Of a stretch of DNA of 64,000 nucleotides, positions 1 to 8,583 are shown in pieces. The stretch is from Methylococcales bacterium (GTDB lineage: Bacteria > Pseudomonadota > Gammaproteobacteria > Methylococcales > Methylomonadaceae). Below the pieces are notes generated by a model. The model ran no database searches, was not told the origin of the DNA, and saw nothing but the letters and a program-made list of their open reading frames with translations. How positions within the stretch are numbered: the first letter of the stretch is position 1; each line of letters begins with the position of its first letter. The stretch spans positions 22,486-86,485 of the forward strand of contig JAPLRP010000076.1 in assembly GCA_026399095.1 (NCBI GenBank), written 5' to 3'. Made by a program: the position numbers and the translations under genes.

Positions 1-1
1 A

Positions 2-1861
2 ACACTGGCATTTTTAGCGGCGCGTTTTTTGTTTAGGGATGCTGTTAAGTCCCGTTTTGGTTATCGTATTCAAGAAATCGATGAGGGCATTAATCGCGAC
101 GGGGCTTTTTATTTGCTGACTTTACGACTGATTCCATTATTTCCTTTTTTCATGATCAACTTGGCACTTGGATTAACGGCGTTAAAAACACGAACTTATT
201 TCTGGGTCAGTCAATTTGGCATGTTAGCCGGCACCATCGTTTATGTTAATGCGGGCACTCAGTTAGCTAAAATTGAATCCCTATCTGGGATAATGTCTCC
301 AACTTTACTGGGTTCATTTGTTTTGCTGGGGCTTTTTCCATTACTGGCTAAAATAATAGTCAAAAACTTACAACAGCATAAAATATACGAGCACTGGCCA
401 AAACCCAAGCATTTTGACAAAAATATCGTTGTAATTGGTGCGGGTGCCGGCGGTCTGGTTTCCGCTTATATCGCAGGGACAGTAAAAGCCAAGGTTACTT
501 TAATTGAAAAAAATAAAATGGGGGGTGATTGCCTAAATACCGGCTGTGTTCCCTCAAAAGCTCTGATACGATCGGCCAAATGGTTTGCCTTGTTCAAACG
601 ATCACAAGAATTTGGCTTTAACAATGCACAGGCTGATTTTAATTTTTCCGAGGCTATGAATAGAGTTCATTCGATAATCAAAACAATCGAGCCTCATGAT
701 TCCATCGAGCGTTATACACAACTGGGTGTAGAAGTAATAACGGGCGAAGCCAAAATAATATCGCCCTGGGAAGTTGAAGTTAAAACAGATGATACTGTTA
801 AAACAATAACCACTCGTTCCATCATTATCGCAACGGGCGCGCACCCTTTTTTACCAACAATACCCGGTATTAATGAGATCAAAGCGCTTACCTCGGATAC
901 CATCTGGCAACTAAAAGAATTACCTAAACGCTTGCTGGTATTGGGGGGGGGACCAATAGGCTGCGAACTGGCCCAATGCTTTGCCCGTTTAGGCAGTAAA
1001 GTAACCCTTGTAGAACAGACCAGCCAACTTTTAAGTCGTGAAGACCCTGAAGTATCAGAAGCCGTTATCAAACGTTTTAAACTAGAGGGCATCGATATAC
1101 GACTTGAGCATACTGCAAAGGCGTTTCACTTTGAAAATGATGAAAAATCACTCCTTACAGAACACAAAGGATCGGCAGTAAAAATAACTTTTGACCAAGT
1201 ACTCATTGCACTAGGTCGTGAAGCATCAATTAAAGGCTTTGGTGCAGAAGAATTAGGCATTATTTTATCTACCAAAAAGACCATCGCAATCAATGCGTTT
1301 CAAGAAACCAACTACCCCAACATTTATGCCTGTGGAGATGTCTCAGGGCCTTATCAATTTACTCATGTTGCCGCGCATCAGGCATGGTATGCGACTGTTA
1401 ATGCCTTATTCGGGCAGTTTAAGCGATTTCGTACCGATTATTCAGTCATACCTTGGGCAACCTTTACCGATCCGGAAGTAGCAAGGGTTGGTTTAAATGA
1501 AGTAGATGCAAAAGTACAGGGTATCGGATACGAAATATCGACTTATAGCCTGGACGATCTTGATCGAGCGATCGCTGATGGTGAGGCACATGGTTTTGTT
1601 AAAGTGTTAACTCAACCCGGCAAAGATAAAATTCTGGGCGTCACTATCGTAGGAGAAGATGCTGGCAACTTGATTGCGGAGTTTGTTTTGGCAATGAAAC
1701 ACGGCATAGGCTTAAATAAAATCTTGGGTACTATTCATATCTACCCCACCTTGGCGGAGGCTAACAAATATGTTGCCGGCATCTGGAAACGAGAGCATGT
1801 GCCTAAAATGTTACTGACTTGTTTGGAACGTTTACATGCCTGGCGTAGAAACTACGCATAA
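2..1861 (+). CDS. Membrane (TVP38/TMEM64-like) domain fused to FAD/NAD-dependent disulfide oxidoreductase, 5' end outside window
   Basis: Partial at the left edge. The frame is open from base 2 and the upstream codons read like the VTT membrane domain, so the TTG at 29 is not the true start. Counting from that TTG, residues 1-115 hold hydrophobic segments of the TVP38/TMEM64 (SNARE-associated) type. From residue 132 there is a pyridine nucleotide-disulfide oxidoreductase: FAD-binding VIGAGAGG, redox pair Cys168/Cys173 in GGDCLNTGC, an NAD(P)-binding LGGGPIG, the second FAD motif (YACGDV) and a C-terminal dimerisation domain. The closest family is mercuric reductase/dihydrolipoamide dehydrogenase-like, but no mercury-binding N-terminal domain or C-terminal Cys pair is seen, so the substrate is unknown. 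The fusion would anchor a flavin disulfide reductase to the inner membrane. Confidence 0.85.
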   Translation, partial: TLAFLAARFLFRDAVKSRFGYRIQEIDEGINRDGAFYLLTLRLIPLFPFFMINLALGLTALKTRTYFWVSQFGMLAGTIVYVNAGTQLAKIESLSGIMSPTLLGSFVLLGLFPLLAKIIVKNLQQHKIYEHWPKPKHFDKNIVVIGAGAGGLVSAYIAGTVKAKVTLIEKNKMGGDCLNTGCVPSKALIRSAKWFALFKRSQEFGFNNAQADFNFSEAMNRVHSIIKTIEPHDSIERYTQLGVEVITGEAKIISPWEVEVKTDDTVKTITTRSIIIATGAHPFLPTIPGINEIKALTSDTIWQLKELPKRLLVLGGGPIGCELAQCFARLGSKVTLVEQTSQLLSREDPEVSEAVIKRFKLEGIDIRLEHTAKAFHFENDEKSLLTEHKGSAVKITFDQVLIALGREASIKGFGAEELGIILSTKKTIAINAFQETNYPNIYACGDVSGPYQFTHVAAHQAWYATVNALFGQFKRFRTDYSVIPWATFTDPEVARVGLNEVDAKVQGIGYEISTYSLDDLDRAIADGEAHGFVKVLTQPGKDKILGVTIVGEDAGNLIAEFVLAMKHGIGLNKILGTIHIYPTLAEANKYVAGIWKREHVPKMLLTCLERLHAWRRNYA

Positions 1862-1891
1862 ACAATGTTGGTTATTAGACGCAATAACTGT

Positions 1892-2968
1892 TTACTCCAA
1901 GAATGCCCTAATTGCTGAAATCCCTTGAGCTCCAGCCGTTCTGGCACTATTTAATTCAGCTTCAGAAAGACCACCCAACGCATAAACCGGTAAATTAACT
2001 TGAGAAACCAGTTTAGCAAACTGCTCCCAGCCTAAGGACTTGGTTTCCGGATGTGTTTTTGTATTTAAAACAGGGGCTAATACAACAAAGTCGACGCCTA
2101 TGGCTTGCGCATGTTGTAATTCCTGAAGATTATGGCAAGAAGCAGCAACCCAGCAGGCCAGTTTTGTGGAAGATAATGTGAAATCAGGTCGTTTGGTAGC
2201 GGCCATTAAATCATGGCTGGTCAAATGAATACCGTTAACCGCAATGATTGCTGCATTTTTAACGGCAGAATTTATCAGTAACAAGGCATCTTCTTGTTTA
2301 CATAAAAACAAAGCCTCTTCAATAAACTGTTTTATGGTTTCGGAAGATGTAGTCTTTAAGCGAAGTTGAATGAGCTTAACGCCACGGCTTAATATTTTCT
2401 GTAAATTAACCCATAATAACGACTCATCTGCATCATCTAAAATGGCATAAAAAGCAGGCAAGCAAGCTGCTGTGATAATGGTTTTATTGGCGGCCGGAAA
2501 ATCATAGTCTTTTAAGTCAGTTGGCTTAACCCATTTAAAAGCCTGTCCCTCACAACTTTTAGTATCACCGGTATAGTCTTCCACAAGAAAAACGTTTAAT
2601 TGGACTGCAATATCAGGGTATTGATGATTAAGAGTCATCAAGTGGGTTGCGGCTGTTACCTTTATTGCAAGCTCTTCTTTGAGCTCACGCACCAAAGCCT
2701 GTTCGGCTGTTTCATTCGTTTCAATTTTACCCCCGGGAAATTCCCATAAACCCCCTTGATGCAACGATTCATCTCGCAGAGAGATTAATACCTGTCCTTT
2801 GGTGTTTTTTACTACACCTACGGCAACTTGCAGTACTTTCATATCCGGGTCATAAAATGGAGTTACATCTAAGGGAATAAGGACTTTTTGTGAAATCTGC
2901 CCTAAACCCTTTTTTTTAAAAGAGGGTAATAAATTCTTTAACCTGCTTTCAAGTTCTGTATTCGGCAT
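1892..2968 (-). CDS. Nudix hydrolase (MutT-like) fused to a thiamine-phosphate-synthase-like domain
   Basis: Two domains. Near residues 43-165 is a MutT-type Nudix domain with a complete Nudix box (GGKIETNE then RELKEEL), which hydrolyses nucleoside diphosphate derivatives such as 8-oxo-dGTP. Near residues 170-358 is a ThiE-like TIM barrel (AILDD, QLRLK, GVDFVVLAPV, ALGGL). This two-domain arrangement is known in gammaproteobacteria; the ThiE-like part may not make thiamine phosphate. The start is uncertain. The annotated ATG at 2968 overlaps argJ by 20 bases, while Met43 (2842) begins MKVLQVAVG exactly as MutT proteins do. Neither start has a strong ribosome binding site. It is last in a minus-strand run after argJ. 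Confidence 0.85.
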   Translation of the reverse strand: MPNTELESRLKNLLPSFKKKGLGQISQKVLIPLDVTPFYDPDMKVLQVAVGVVKNTKGQVLISLRDESLHQGGLWEFPGGKIETNETAEQALVRELKEELAIKVTAATHLMTLNHQYPDIAVQLNVFLVEDYTGDTKSCEGQAFKWVKPTDLKDYDFPAANKTIITAACLPAFYAILDDADESLLWVNLQKILSRGVKLIQLRLKTTSSETIKQFIEEALFLCKQEDALLLINSAVKNAAIIAVNGIHLTSHDLMAATKRPDFTLSSTKLACWVAASCHNLQELQHAQAIGVDFVVLAPVLNTKTHPETKSLGWEQFAKLVSQVNLPVYALGGLSEAELNSARTAGAQGISAIRAFLE

Positions 2969-4163
2969 TAATCTTTACATAATCATAAGAAAGGTCGCAG
3001 GTTAAGACTTCTTGAACAGCGACTCCACGACCCAATTTAACAGTGACAGTAATTTCTTCTCTATTCATGACTTGCTGTCCCGCTTCTTCGGTGTAATCAT
3101 CTGCACGCCCACCATTTTTGACGATGCACACGTTATCCAAAAATATCTGAACATTTTCCAACACCATGTTTTCAATGCCTGAGCGTCCGACCGCGGCAAG
3201 TATTCTTCCCCAATTAGGATCGCTGGCAAAAAATGCAGTTTTTACGAGCGGTGAATGGGCGATAGTTTTACCAACTCTTACTGCTTCTTCATCATGAAGT
3301 GCCTCTTTCACAACAATTCGAATTAATTTAGTCGCACCTTCACCGTCTCTAACAATGGCTTCTGCAAGTTGTTTGCAAACAGTCATAATAGCATCAGCAA
3401 AAATAAGATAATTATCAGTCTCTGCAATTATTTCCGGAGCGGCTGAACAACCACTTGCCATCAATACACAAGCATCATTAGTTGAAGTATCGCCATCAAC
3501 CGTTATACGATTAAATGACTGCTCAACGGCCAAAGCCAAACAATTCTGCAATAGGGCTTGATTGATTCTCGCATCGGTGGCAATAAAACTCAACATTGTG
3601 GCCATATTAGGCTGAATCATGCCTGCACCTTTAGAAATCCCATTAATAGTAATAGACTCCCCAGCGATAGTAATCAACTTAGAGACACCTTTAGGAAAGG
3701 TATCTGTGGTCATAATTGCATACGCCGCTTTATCCCAATTATCCAGTGACAGATTATTGATAGCCTTTGGCAAAGCGGTTGTAATTTTATTGACCGGCAA
3801 TGGTTGTCCAATAACGCCTGTGGAAAAAGGTAGTACTTGATTAGAATGACCTCCGGTGACTTTTGCGAGTTCATCACATGACAGCAAAGCATCCTGCATG
3901 CCCTGCTCTCCGGTTCCGGCGTTGGCATTACCCGAATTAATCAATAACCAGCGTGGCTCATGAGCCAGATTAGCTTTTGCAACATGAACAGGGGCTGCAC
4001 AAAATGCATTTTGGGTAAAAACGGCTGCACAACTTGAGTTCTCAGCCATTTGTATCACCAAAATATCATCTTTGATGGTTTGCTTAATTCCAGCACAAGT
4101 TGTACCTAGCGTTATTCCGGCCACCTTAAGCATATTTGGAAAATCGCACTGTCCTACGGCCAT
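2949..4163 (-). CDS. argJ: Bifunctional glutamate N-acetyltransferase / amino-acid acetyltransferase ArgJ
   Basis: Moves the acetyl group from N-acetylornithine to glutamate in the cyclic arginine pathway. In bifunctional members it also acetylates glutamate from acetyl-CoA. The proenzyme cleaves itself: the conserved site is visible as KGAGMIQPNMATM, with Thr189 as the new N-terminal nucleophile after Ala188. The oxyanion stretch STGVIG lies near residues 114-119. Length 404 aa is normal for the family. It starts 3 bases downstream of the CDF transporter stop, so the two are probably cotranscribed. Confidence 0.97.
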   Translation of the reverse strand: MAVGQCDFPNMLKVAGITLGTTCAGIKQTIKDDILVIQMAENSSCAAVFTQNAFCAAPVHVAKANLAHEPRWLLINSGNANAGTGEQGMQDALLSCDELAKVTGGHSNQVLPFSTGVIGQPLPVNKITTALPKAINNLSLDNWDKAAYAIMTTDTFPKGVSKLITIAGESITINGISKGAGMIQPNMATMLSFIATDARINQALLQNCLALAVEQSFNRITVDGDTSTNDACVLMASGCSAAPEIIAETDNYLIFADAIMTVCKQLAEAIVRDGEGATKLIRIVVKEALHDEEAVRVGKTIAHSPLVKTAFFASDPNWGRILAAVGRSGIENMVLENVQIFLDNVCIVKNGGRADDYTEEAGQQVMNREEITVTVKLGRGVAVQEVLTCDLSYDYVKINAEYRT

Positions 4164-4166
4164 TTG

Positions 4167-5321
4167 TTATTCCTCGTCTTGTTTGAAAAACAATATGATA
4201 TTGTTAATTTTTTGTACTTTAAGCGTCATTCGCTTACATTGCTTTCTTAATTTATCTATTAAGACCGGTTGCTCACTGAGAGAAAAAGGCAAAATAAGTT
4301 CTACTTCAATTTGTCCATTTAAATAATGAATTCTAAAATCATCTATTGATACTTTAAATTCTGCTAAATATTTATCTAATAAAACATTAACATCCCGACG
4401 CATTAATGGTTTACCAGTCTCGAACAAAGCCTCATCATCCTCAGGATCAACATGAACCAAAACATCCATAATGTCATCGAAACGGCTAATTAACTCATCT
4501 CTGACGGTATCACCTATACTGTGTCCTTCAGAAACCGTTATCCGGGGGTCAACAATTATATGGGCATCAATTAATGCATCTTCACCCATTTGTCGGGTTC
4601 GCAATAAATGAATACCTTCTACACCATCTATACTCATAATGGCTTTTCGGATTTCAGCAACCAGTTTAGGTGGTAATGACGTATCAACAAGCTCTTTAAC
4701 ACTCTCAAGAACCAGGTTTAACCCAATTTTTGCGACCATTAATGCCACTACAATTGCAGCAATTGCATCTGCCAAGGGATAACCTAATATAACTGCTCCA
4801 ATGCCGAATAAAACAACTATCGAAGAGATGGCATCACTTCGCTGATGCCAGGCATTGGCCAGTAATAATTTAGATCGGGTTTTTCTAGCAATACGCTTTG
4901 TGTATTGATATAACCCTTCATTAATAAAAATTGAAAGCGCAGCAATACCCATACCTATTAAATTTGGCACGGGTAAATGTTCGGGATGAGCCATGCGATT
5001 CATCACCGACCAGGTAATTCCCCCACCAATAACTACCAAGCTGACACCCAATATAACTGTTGCAATCGTTTCAAAACGACGATGTCCATAAGGATGCTCA
5101 TAATCAGCTTCGCGACTGCCTAATTTAACGGCAATAATAACTAAAAGATCGCTTAATAAATCAGATAATGAATGAATTCCGTCAGCAATTAAGGCTGCGG
5201 ATTGCCCTAATATTCCAAAACTTATTTTGATTACAGTCTGAAAAACGTTTATCGCCGCTCCAACATAACTAGCCCTGGCTTTTAGCTTACTTATGCTCGC
5301 TTTATCGAGGAGTTCAGTCAT
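4167..5321 (-). CDS. Cation diffusion facilitator (CDF) family divalent metal transporter
   Basis: Inner-membrane proton/divalent cation antiporter of the CDF family (Zn, Fe, Co, Cd or Mn). About six membrane helices occupy residues 18-210. Candidate metal-site motifs are ADGIHSLSD (Asp47/Asp54) in helix 2 and HQRSD (His159/Asp163) in helix 5. The cytoplasmic C-terminal domain from about residue 215 includes the conserved HVDPEDD. At 384 aa it is longer than FieF (about 300 aa), with an extra C-terminal tail of about 80 residues. Its ATG overlaps the last base of the TusA-like gene upstream. Metal specificity cannot be read from the sequence. Confidence 0.9.
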   Translation of the reverse strand: MTELLDKASISKLKARASYVGAAINVFQTVIKISFGILGQSAALIADGIHSLSDLLSDLLVIIAVKLGSREADYEHPYGHRRFETIATVILGVSLVVIGGGITWSVMNRMAHPEHLPVPNLIGMGIAALSIFINEGLYQYTKRIARKTRSKLLLANAWHQRSDAISSIVVLFGIGAVILGYPLADAIAAIVVALMVAKIGLNLVLESVKELVDTSLPPKLVAEIRKAIMSIDGVEGIHLLRTRQMGEDALIDAHIIVDPRITVSEGHSIGDTVRDELISRFDDIMDVLVHVDPEDDEALFETGKPLMRRDVNVLLDKYLAEFKVSIDDFRIHYLNGQIEVELILPFSLSEQPVLIDKLRKQCKRMTLKVQKINNIILFFKQDEE

Positions 5322-5548
5322 TACAAACCTACTTCAAGAATGATAATATATTCATGGTTTCCTGATTTTGTTTCCAAAACTTTATGGCCATTGATACGAC
5401 ACCACATTGGAATATCCTGCATAACACCCGGGTCTGTGCAAATAACCTCCAAATGATCGCCAGTTTTAAGCTGTTTAACTTTATCTTGGGTACGAATGAC
5501 AGGCAATGGACAGAGTAAACGCCGCGCATTTAAAGTTTCTTTAATCAT
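5321..5548 (-). CDS. TusA/SirA-family sulfur carrier protein
   Basis: Small sulfurtransferase of 75 aa with the family motif LCPLPVIRTQ. The persulfide-carrying cysteine is Cys13. TusA proteins pass sulfur from cysteine desulfurase to partners such as tRNA thiolation enzymes. It lies just downstream of a PP-loop tRNA-thiolase-like gene and a 25-codon ORF, which supports a sulfur-transfer role. Its stop overlaps the CDF gene start by one base. Confidence 0.88.
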   Translation of the reverse strand: MIKETLNARRLLCPLPVIRTQDKVKQLKTGDHLEVICTDPGVMQDIPMWCRINGHKVLETKSGNHEYIIILEVGL

Positions 5549-5554
5549 AACAAA

Positions 5555-5632
5555 TCAGGTTAAAGGAATTGCAATCATTGGCACCGCTAATAGTAATAAA
5601 AATTCGATTGTTAAACCTTTTTTCTCACACAT
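5555..5632 (-). CDS. Candidate 25-residue membrane microprotein between the PP-loop protein and TusA genes
   Basis: This ORF fills the otherwise unexplained gap between two genes. Its ATG overlaps the last 8 bases of the PP-loop gene, and its TGA lies 6 bases before the TusA ATG. The peptide begins MCEKKGLTIEF and continues as a hydrophobic run (LLLLAVPMIAIPLT), so it could be a single short membrane helix with a cytoplasmic Cys/Lys-rich head. Tight spacing on both sides suggests translational coupling. No family is recognised; it could also be a chance ORF. Confidence 0.45.
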   Translation of the reverse strand: MCEKKGLTIEFLLLLAVPMIAIPLT

Positions 5633-6668
5633 GCCATTCCTTTAGTACTTCTTTTTCTGATAATGGCTTTACCTGAAGTGTCCGCTCAGAACCATCTTTA
5701 TCAGTAACGCAAATATCTACCTGTTCAGCGTGCCGACCTTGACCGTAACGAGCAACTATTCCGGCTGCAAAATAGACATCCTCAGCTGAAAGCGGACCAT
5801 CAATCAAAGCTAAAGGTCCTGTATGGCTTTGACACTGCATACTGATATAATCTTTTTTGTAGCCCTGCAAAAAGCGTCCTTCGCCTTCTTCTCTTGCGAT
5901 AATGAGTTTAAAATTGGCTTTCGGCCTGATATGCCGACCTACCTTTAACAACATCACATCATCCAGCTCATAATCTTTACTACCCTGCGCTTTCCATAAA
6001 TCAACCAATTTTGCAGAATAATACTTATCAGTCAGAAAACAACAACCACCAGCAGGCTGAGAATAATCATCGATACCGAATCGCTTTGCCATCTCAATTT
6101 GCGGCTTACGCGAGCGCCCGGTTATATCATGCAGCTTTTCCCTATCGACCCAACCCTCAATCTCAGGTAGGGTTGCAGGTAGGTTTTTAGCACACATCGG
6201 TCTTATTAATAAATCATCAGCTCCCGATTGTTTGGAAACGATAGGCATTTTTGATTTAGTTTGAGACATGGGTCTTTGTCCAATAACTTCACCGGTAATA
6301 ATAAAGTCAAATTCATTTTCGACGATCCATTGCTTGGCTTTATTCACCATGAATATTTTACAATCCAAACAAGGGTTCATGTGTGCTCCATAGCCATGCT
6401 TAGGATTAATCAGCACTTTTTTATACTCTTCAATCACATCGACTATATGAAGTTTTATACCTAATTGTTCAGCAACCCATAAGGCATTATTTCGATTAGG
6501 TTTAACTTTGTCGTGTTCACGAATAGCATGAGTATGACCTTCTACACAAAAACCTGTAAAAAAATTAATACCTTCTACATGAATACCTTGTTCCATTATT
6601 ATTTTTGCTGCCAACATTGAGTCCAGACCACCGGAAATCAATGCCACTGCTTTTCTTTGCTTACTCAT
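5625..6668 (-). CDS. PP-loop ATP-pyrophosphatase, tRNA-thiolase-like (MnmA/ThiI related)
   Basis: The N-terminal half is a PP-loop adenylation domain with SGGLDSM at residues 12-18, related to MnmA/ThiI-type tRNA 2- or 4-thiouridine synthases. A NPCLDC pair (Cys100/Cys103) and a downstream GGCC pair could act as persulfide acceptor or metal ligands. The C-terminal half (from about residue 220) is not like MnmA and contains RPKANFKLIIAREEGEG, resembling NFACT-R/DUF814-type RNA-associated domains. The TusA-like carrier downstream fits a sulfur relay onto tRNA. The protein is 347 aa; the exact modification is not known. Confidence 0.8.
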   Translation of the reverse strand: MSKQRKAVALISGGLDSMLAAKIIMEQGIHVEGINFFTGFCVEGHTHAIREHDKVKPNRNNALWVAEQLGIKLHIVDVIEEYKKVLINPKHGYGAHMNPCLDCKIFMVNKAKQWIVENEFDFIITGEVIGQRPMSQTKSKMPIVSKQSGADDLLIRPMCAKNLPATLPEIEGWVDREKLHDITGRSRKPQIEMAKRFGIDDYSQPAGGCCFLTDKYYSAKLVDLWKAQGSKDYELDDVMLLKVGRHIRPKANFKLIIAREEGEGRFLQGYKKDYISMQCQSHTGPLALIDGPLSAEDVYFAAGIVARYGQGRHAEQVDICVTDKDGSERTLQVKPLSEKEVLKEWHV

Positions 6669-6755
6669 AACACCTTTGTGTTTTAAAAATCAGGAATGTA
6701 TTTAATTTTAGATATAACCAAACTAAGTGGCTACCCAGTTATTGGATGAAAAAAA

Positions 6756-8036
6756 TCAAATGAACTGTTCCAGCATTTTATAGATTCTAGTCATTGCGCC
6801 CTGATTAATCTGAACAAATGCTTTACCCTTTTCGGCTAATGCATTTCTAAAATTTGGTTGTTCATATAACGCAAGTATTGAATCAATAACGTCCTGTTTA
6901 TTTTGACACTGAATGGCTGCATTATCGCTTAACACTCTGCGAGCTATTTCCTTAAAGTTTGCCATATAAGGGCCAAACATTACCGGAAGACCCACTGCGG
7001 CAGCCTCCAATATATTATGCCCACCGGTAGGCACCATACTGCCACCGACAAAGGCAACATCTGATGCGGCGTAGAGCGCTTTTAACTCACCCATGGTATC
7101 AACCAAATAAACATCTGTTTGTTTGCAAACTGCTTCACTTGCCGTGCGTGAAACTACAGTATATTGAAGCTTTTCACACAGCTTTCTAACCTCAGCAAAG
7201 CGCTCTGGATGCCTTGGAACTAGGACTAATAATAATTGAGGGATTTTTTGTTTTATTTGTTTATAGATTTCAAGAAAGATTATTTCTTCATCTTTGTGAG
7301 TACTGGCTATCAACCATACAAACCGACCCTCAAATAAATTTGTTTTTATCTGTAATCCCTGCGCAATGATTGATTGAGGAATTTGAACATCAAATTTTAT
7401 ATTACCCAACGTTTTTAGTTTCTCACTATTAGCGCCAATAGCCAAAAAACGATTTGTATCTTCTTGAGTTTGAGTCGCTATACCGTATATATTTCCTAAC
7501 GCCGGATGAACCAATGAAGGAATTTTTTGATAACCCAGTGATGACTTTTCAGATAACCTGGCATTAATTATATATAAAGGAATTTTGTTTTTTCCGCAGC
7601 AAGAATATAGATTAGGCCATATTTCTGTTTCTATAATGACAGCAAGCTTGGGCTTAAAACAGTGCATAAAGCGATTGACTGCACCCGGAATATCATACGG
7701 TAGATAAACATGAGTAACGGTTTCCAACATTACCGCATTAACTCGGGCAGATCCGGTAGGTGTAGTGGTGGTAATTAATAGTTTTGCGTCAGTATGATGC
7801 TTTTGTATGTGTCGAAGAAGAGGAAATAAAGCCTCTGCCTCACCAACGGAGACAGCATGAAACCAGATAACACCTTCAGGAAATGATTTGGCTTTATTAT
7901 AAAAACCTAAACGTTCTCGCCAACGATGTCGATAAGCAGGTGCTTTAATACTGCGCCAAAGCAAGCGCGAAAGTATAAAAGGTATTAACAGATAAAAAAT
8001 AGAGGAATAAATAACTCGCATAGTATAAAGTCGCAA
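6756..8036 (-). CDS. waaA: 3-deoxy-D-manno-octulosonic acid (Kdo) transferase WaaA
   Basis: GT-B glycosyltransferase that adds Kdo to lipid A precursor at the inner face of the inner membrane. An N-terminal membrane anchor is followed by the acceptor-side motif HAVSVGEAEAL (around residues 60-70), then TTTTPTGS and the EIWPN motif. The C-terminal CMP-Kdo domain carries GGSMVPTGGHNILE. Length 426 aa is typical. Met6 (8021) is an alternative start. It follows rplI on the same strand but is separated from it by a terminator-like hairpin. Confidence 0.95.
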   Translation of the reverse strand: MRLYTMRVIYSSIFYLLIPFILSRLLWRSIKAPAYRHRWRERLGFYNKAKSFPEGVIWFHAVSVGEAEALFPLLRHIQKHHTDAKLLITTTTPTGSARVNAVMLETVTHVYLPYDIPGAVNRFMHCFKPKLAVIIETEIWPNLYSCCGKNKIPLYIINARLSEKSSLGYQKIPSLVHPALGNIYGIATQTQEDTNRFLAIGANSEKLKTLGNIKFDVQIPQSIIAQGLQIKTNLFEGRFVWLIASTHKDEEIIFLEIYKQIKQKIPQLLLVLVPRHPERFAEVRKLCEKLQYTVVSRTASEAVCKQTDVYLVDTMGELKALYAASDVAFVGGSMVPTGGHNILEAAAVGLPVMFGPYMANFKEIARRVLSDNAAIQCQNKQDVIDSILALYEQPNFRNALAEKGKAFVQINQGAMTRIYKMLEQFI

Positions 8037-8039
8037 GGT

Positions 8040-8074
8040 AAAAAGAGTAAGGTTTAAAAAGTTAACGCTTACTC
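8040..8074 (-). terminator. Rho-independent terminator after rplI
   Basis: On the minus strand a 7-bp stem (GAGTAAG / CTTACTC, at 8045-8051 and 8068-8074) is followed directly by TTTTTA. It lies between rplI and waaA, so it probably ends the ribosomal protein operon. Confidence 0.7.
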
Positions 8075-8097
8075 CCTTCGCCTTGCGCTTTTATAAA

Positions 8098-8547
8098 TTA
8101 TGCTTCAGCAGCAACTTTTATAGTCAATTTTACTATAACATCAGAATGTAAATTGATGTCGATGGCGTATTCACCAATATGGCGAATTGTTCCATGCGGT
8201 AAACGAATCTGATGTTTTTCAATTGCAATACCTGCTGCTGTAATTGCTTCAGCAATATTATGGGTACCAATTGAACCAAACAGTCTACCTTCATCACCCG
8301 CTTTATGAGTAATTTCAATCTGTAATTTGCCAAGTTCGACGCCCAACTTTTGAGCAGCACTCAATTTCTCATGAGCTGCTTTTTCAAGTTCGGCACGACG
8401 TGCTTCAAATTCAGCAATTTTAGTAGCCGTTGCAGGAACTGCTTTACCTTGTGGAACAAGATAGTTTCTTCCGTAACCAGACTTAATGATGACTTTGTCA
8501 CCCAAGTTACCCAAATTTGCTATCTTTTCAAGAAGAATGACTTCCAT
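8098..8547 (-). CDS. rplI: 50S ribosomal protein L9
   Basis: Large-subunit protein L9, 149 aa, the standard length. The N-terminal 23S rRNA-binding domain (MEVILLEKIANLGNLGD, GYGRNYLVPQGKA) is followed by the long connecting helix and the C-terminal domain. It is last in the rpsF-rpsR-DUF2232-rplI operon, an arrangement familiar from gammaproteobacteria. Confidence 0.98.
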   Translation of the reverse strand: MEVILLEKIANLGNLGDKVIIKSGYGRNYLVPQGKAVPATATKIAEFEARRAELEKAAHEKLSAAQKLGVELGKLQIEITHKAGDEGRLFGSIGTHNIAEAITAAGIAIEKHQIRLPHGTIRHIGEYAIDINLHSDVIVKLTIKVAAEA

Positions 8548-8583
8548 CTTTTAATCCTCACCTTTCGGTTTTTGACCGATTAT

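Noticed and set aside
712..1092. 126-codon antisense ORF in the flavoprotein gene
   Set aside because: Shadow of the real coding strand, with no independent support.
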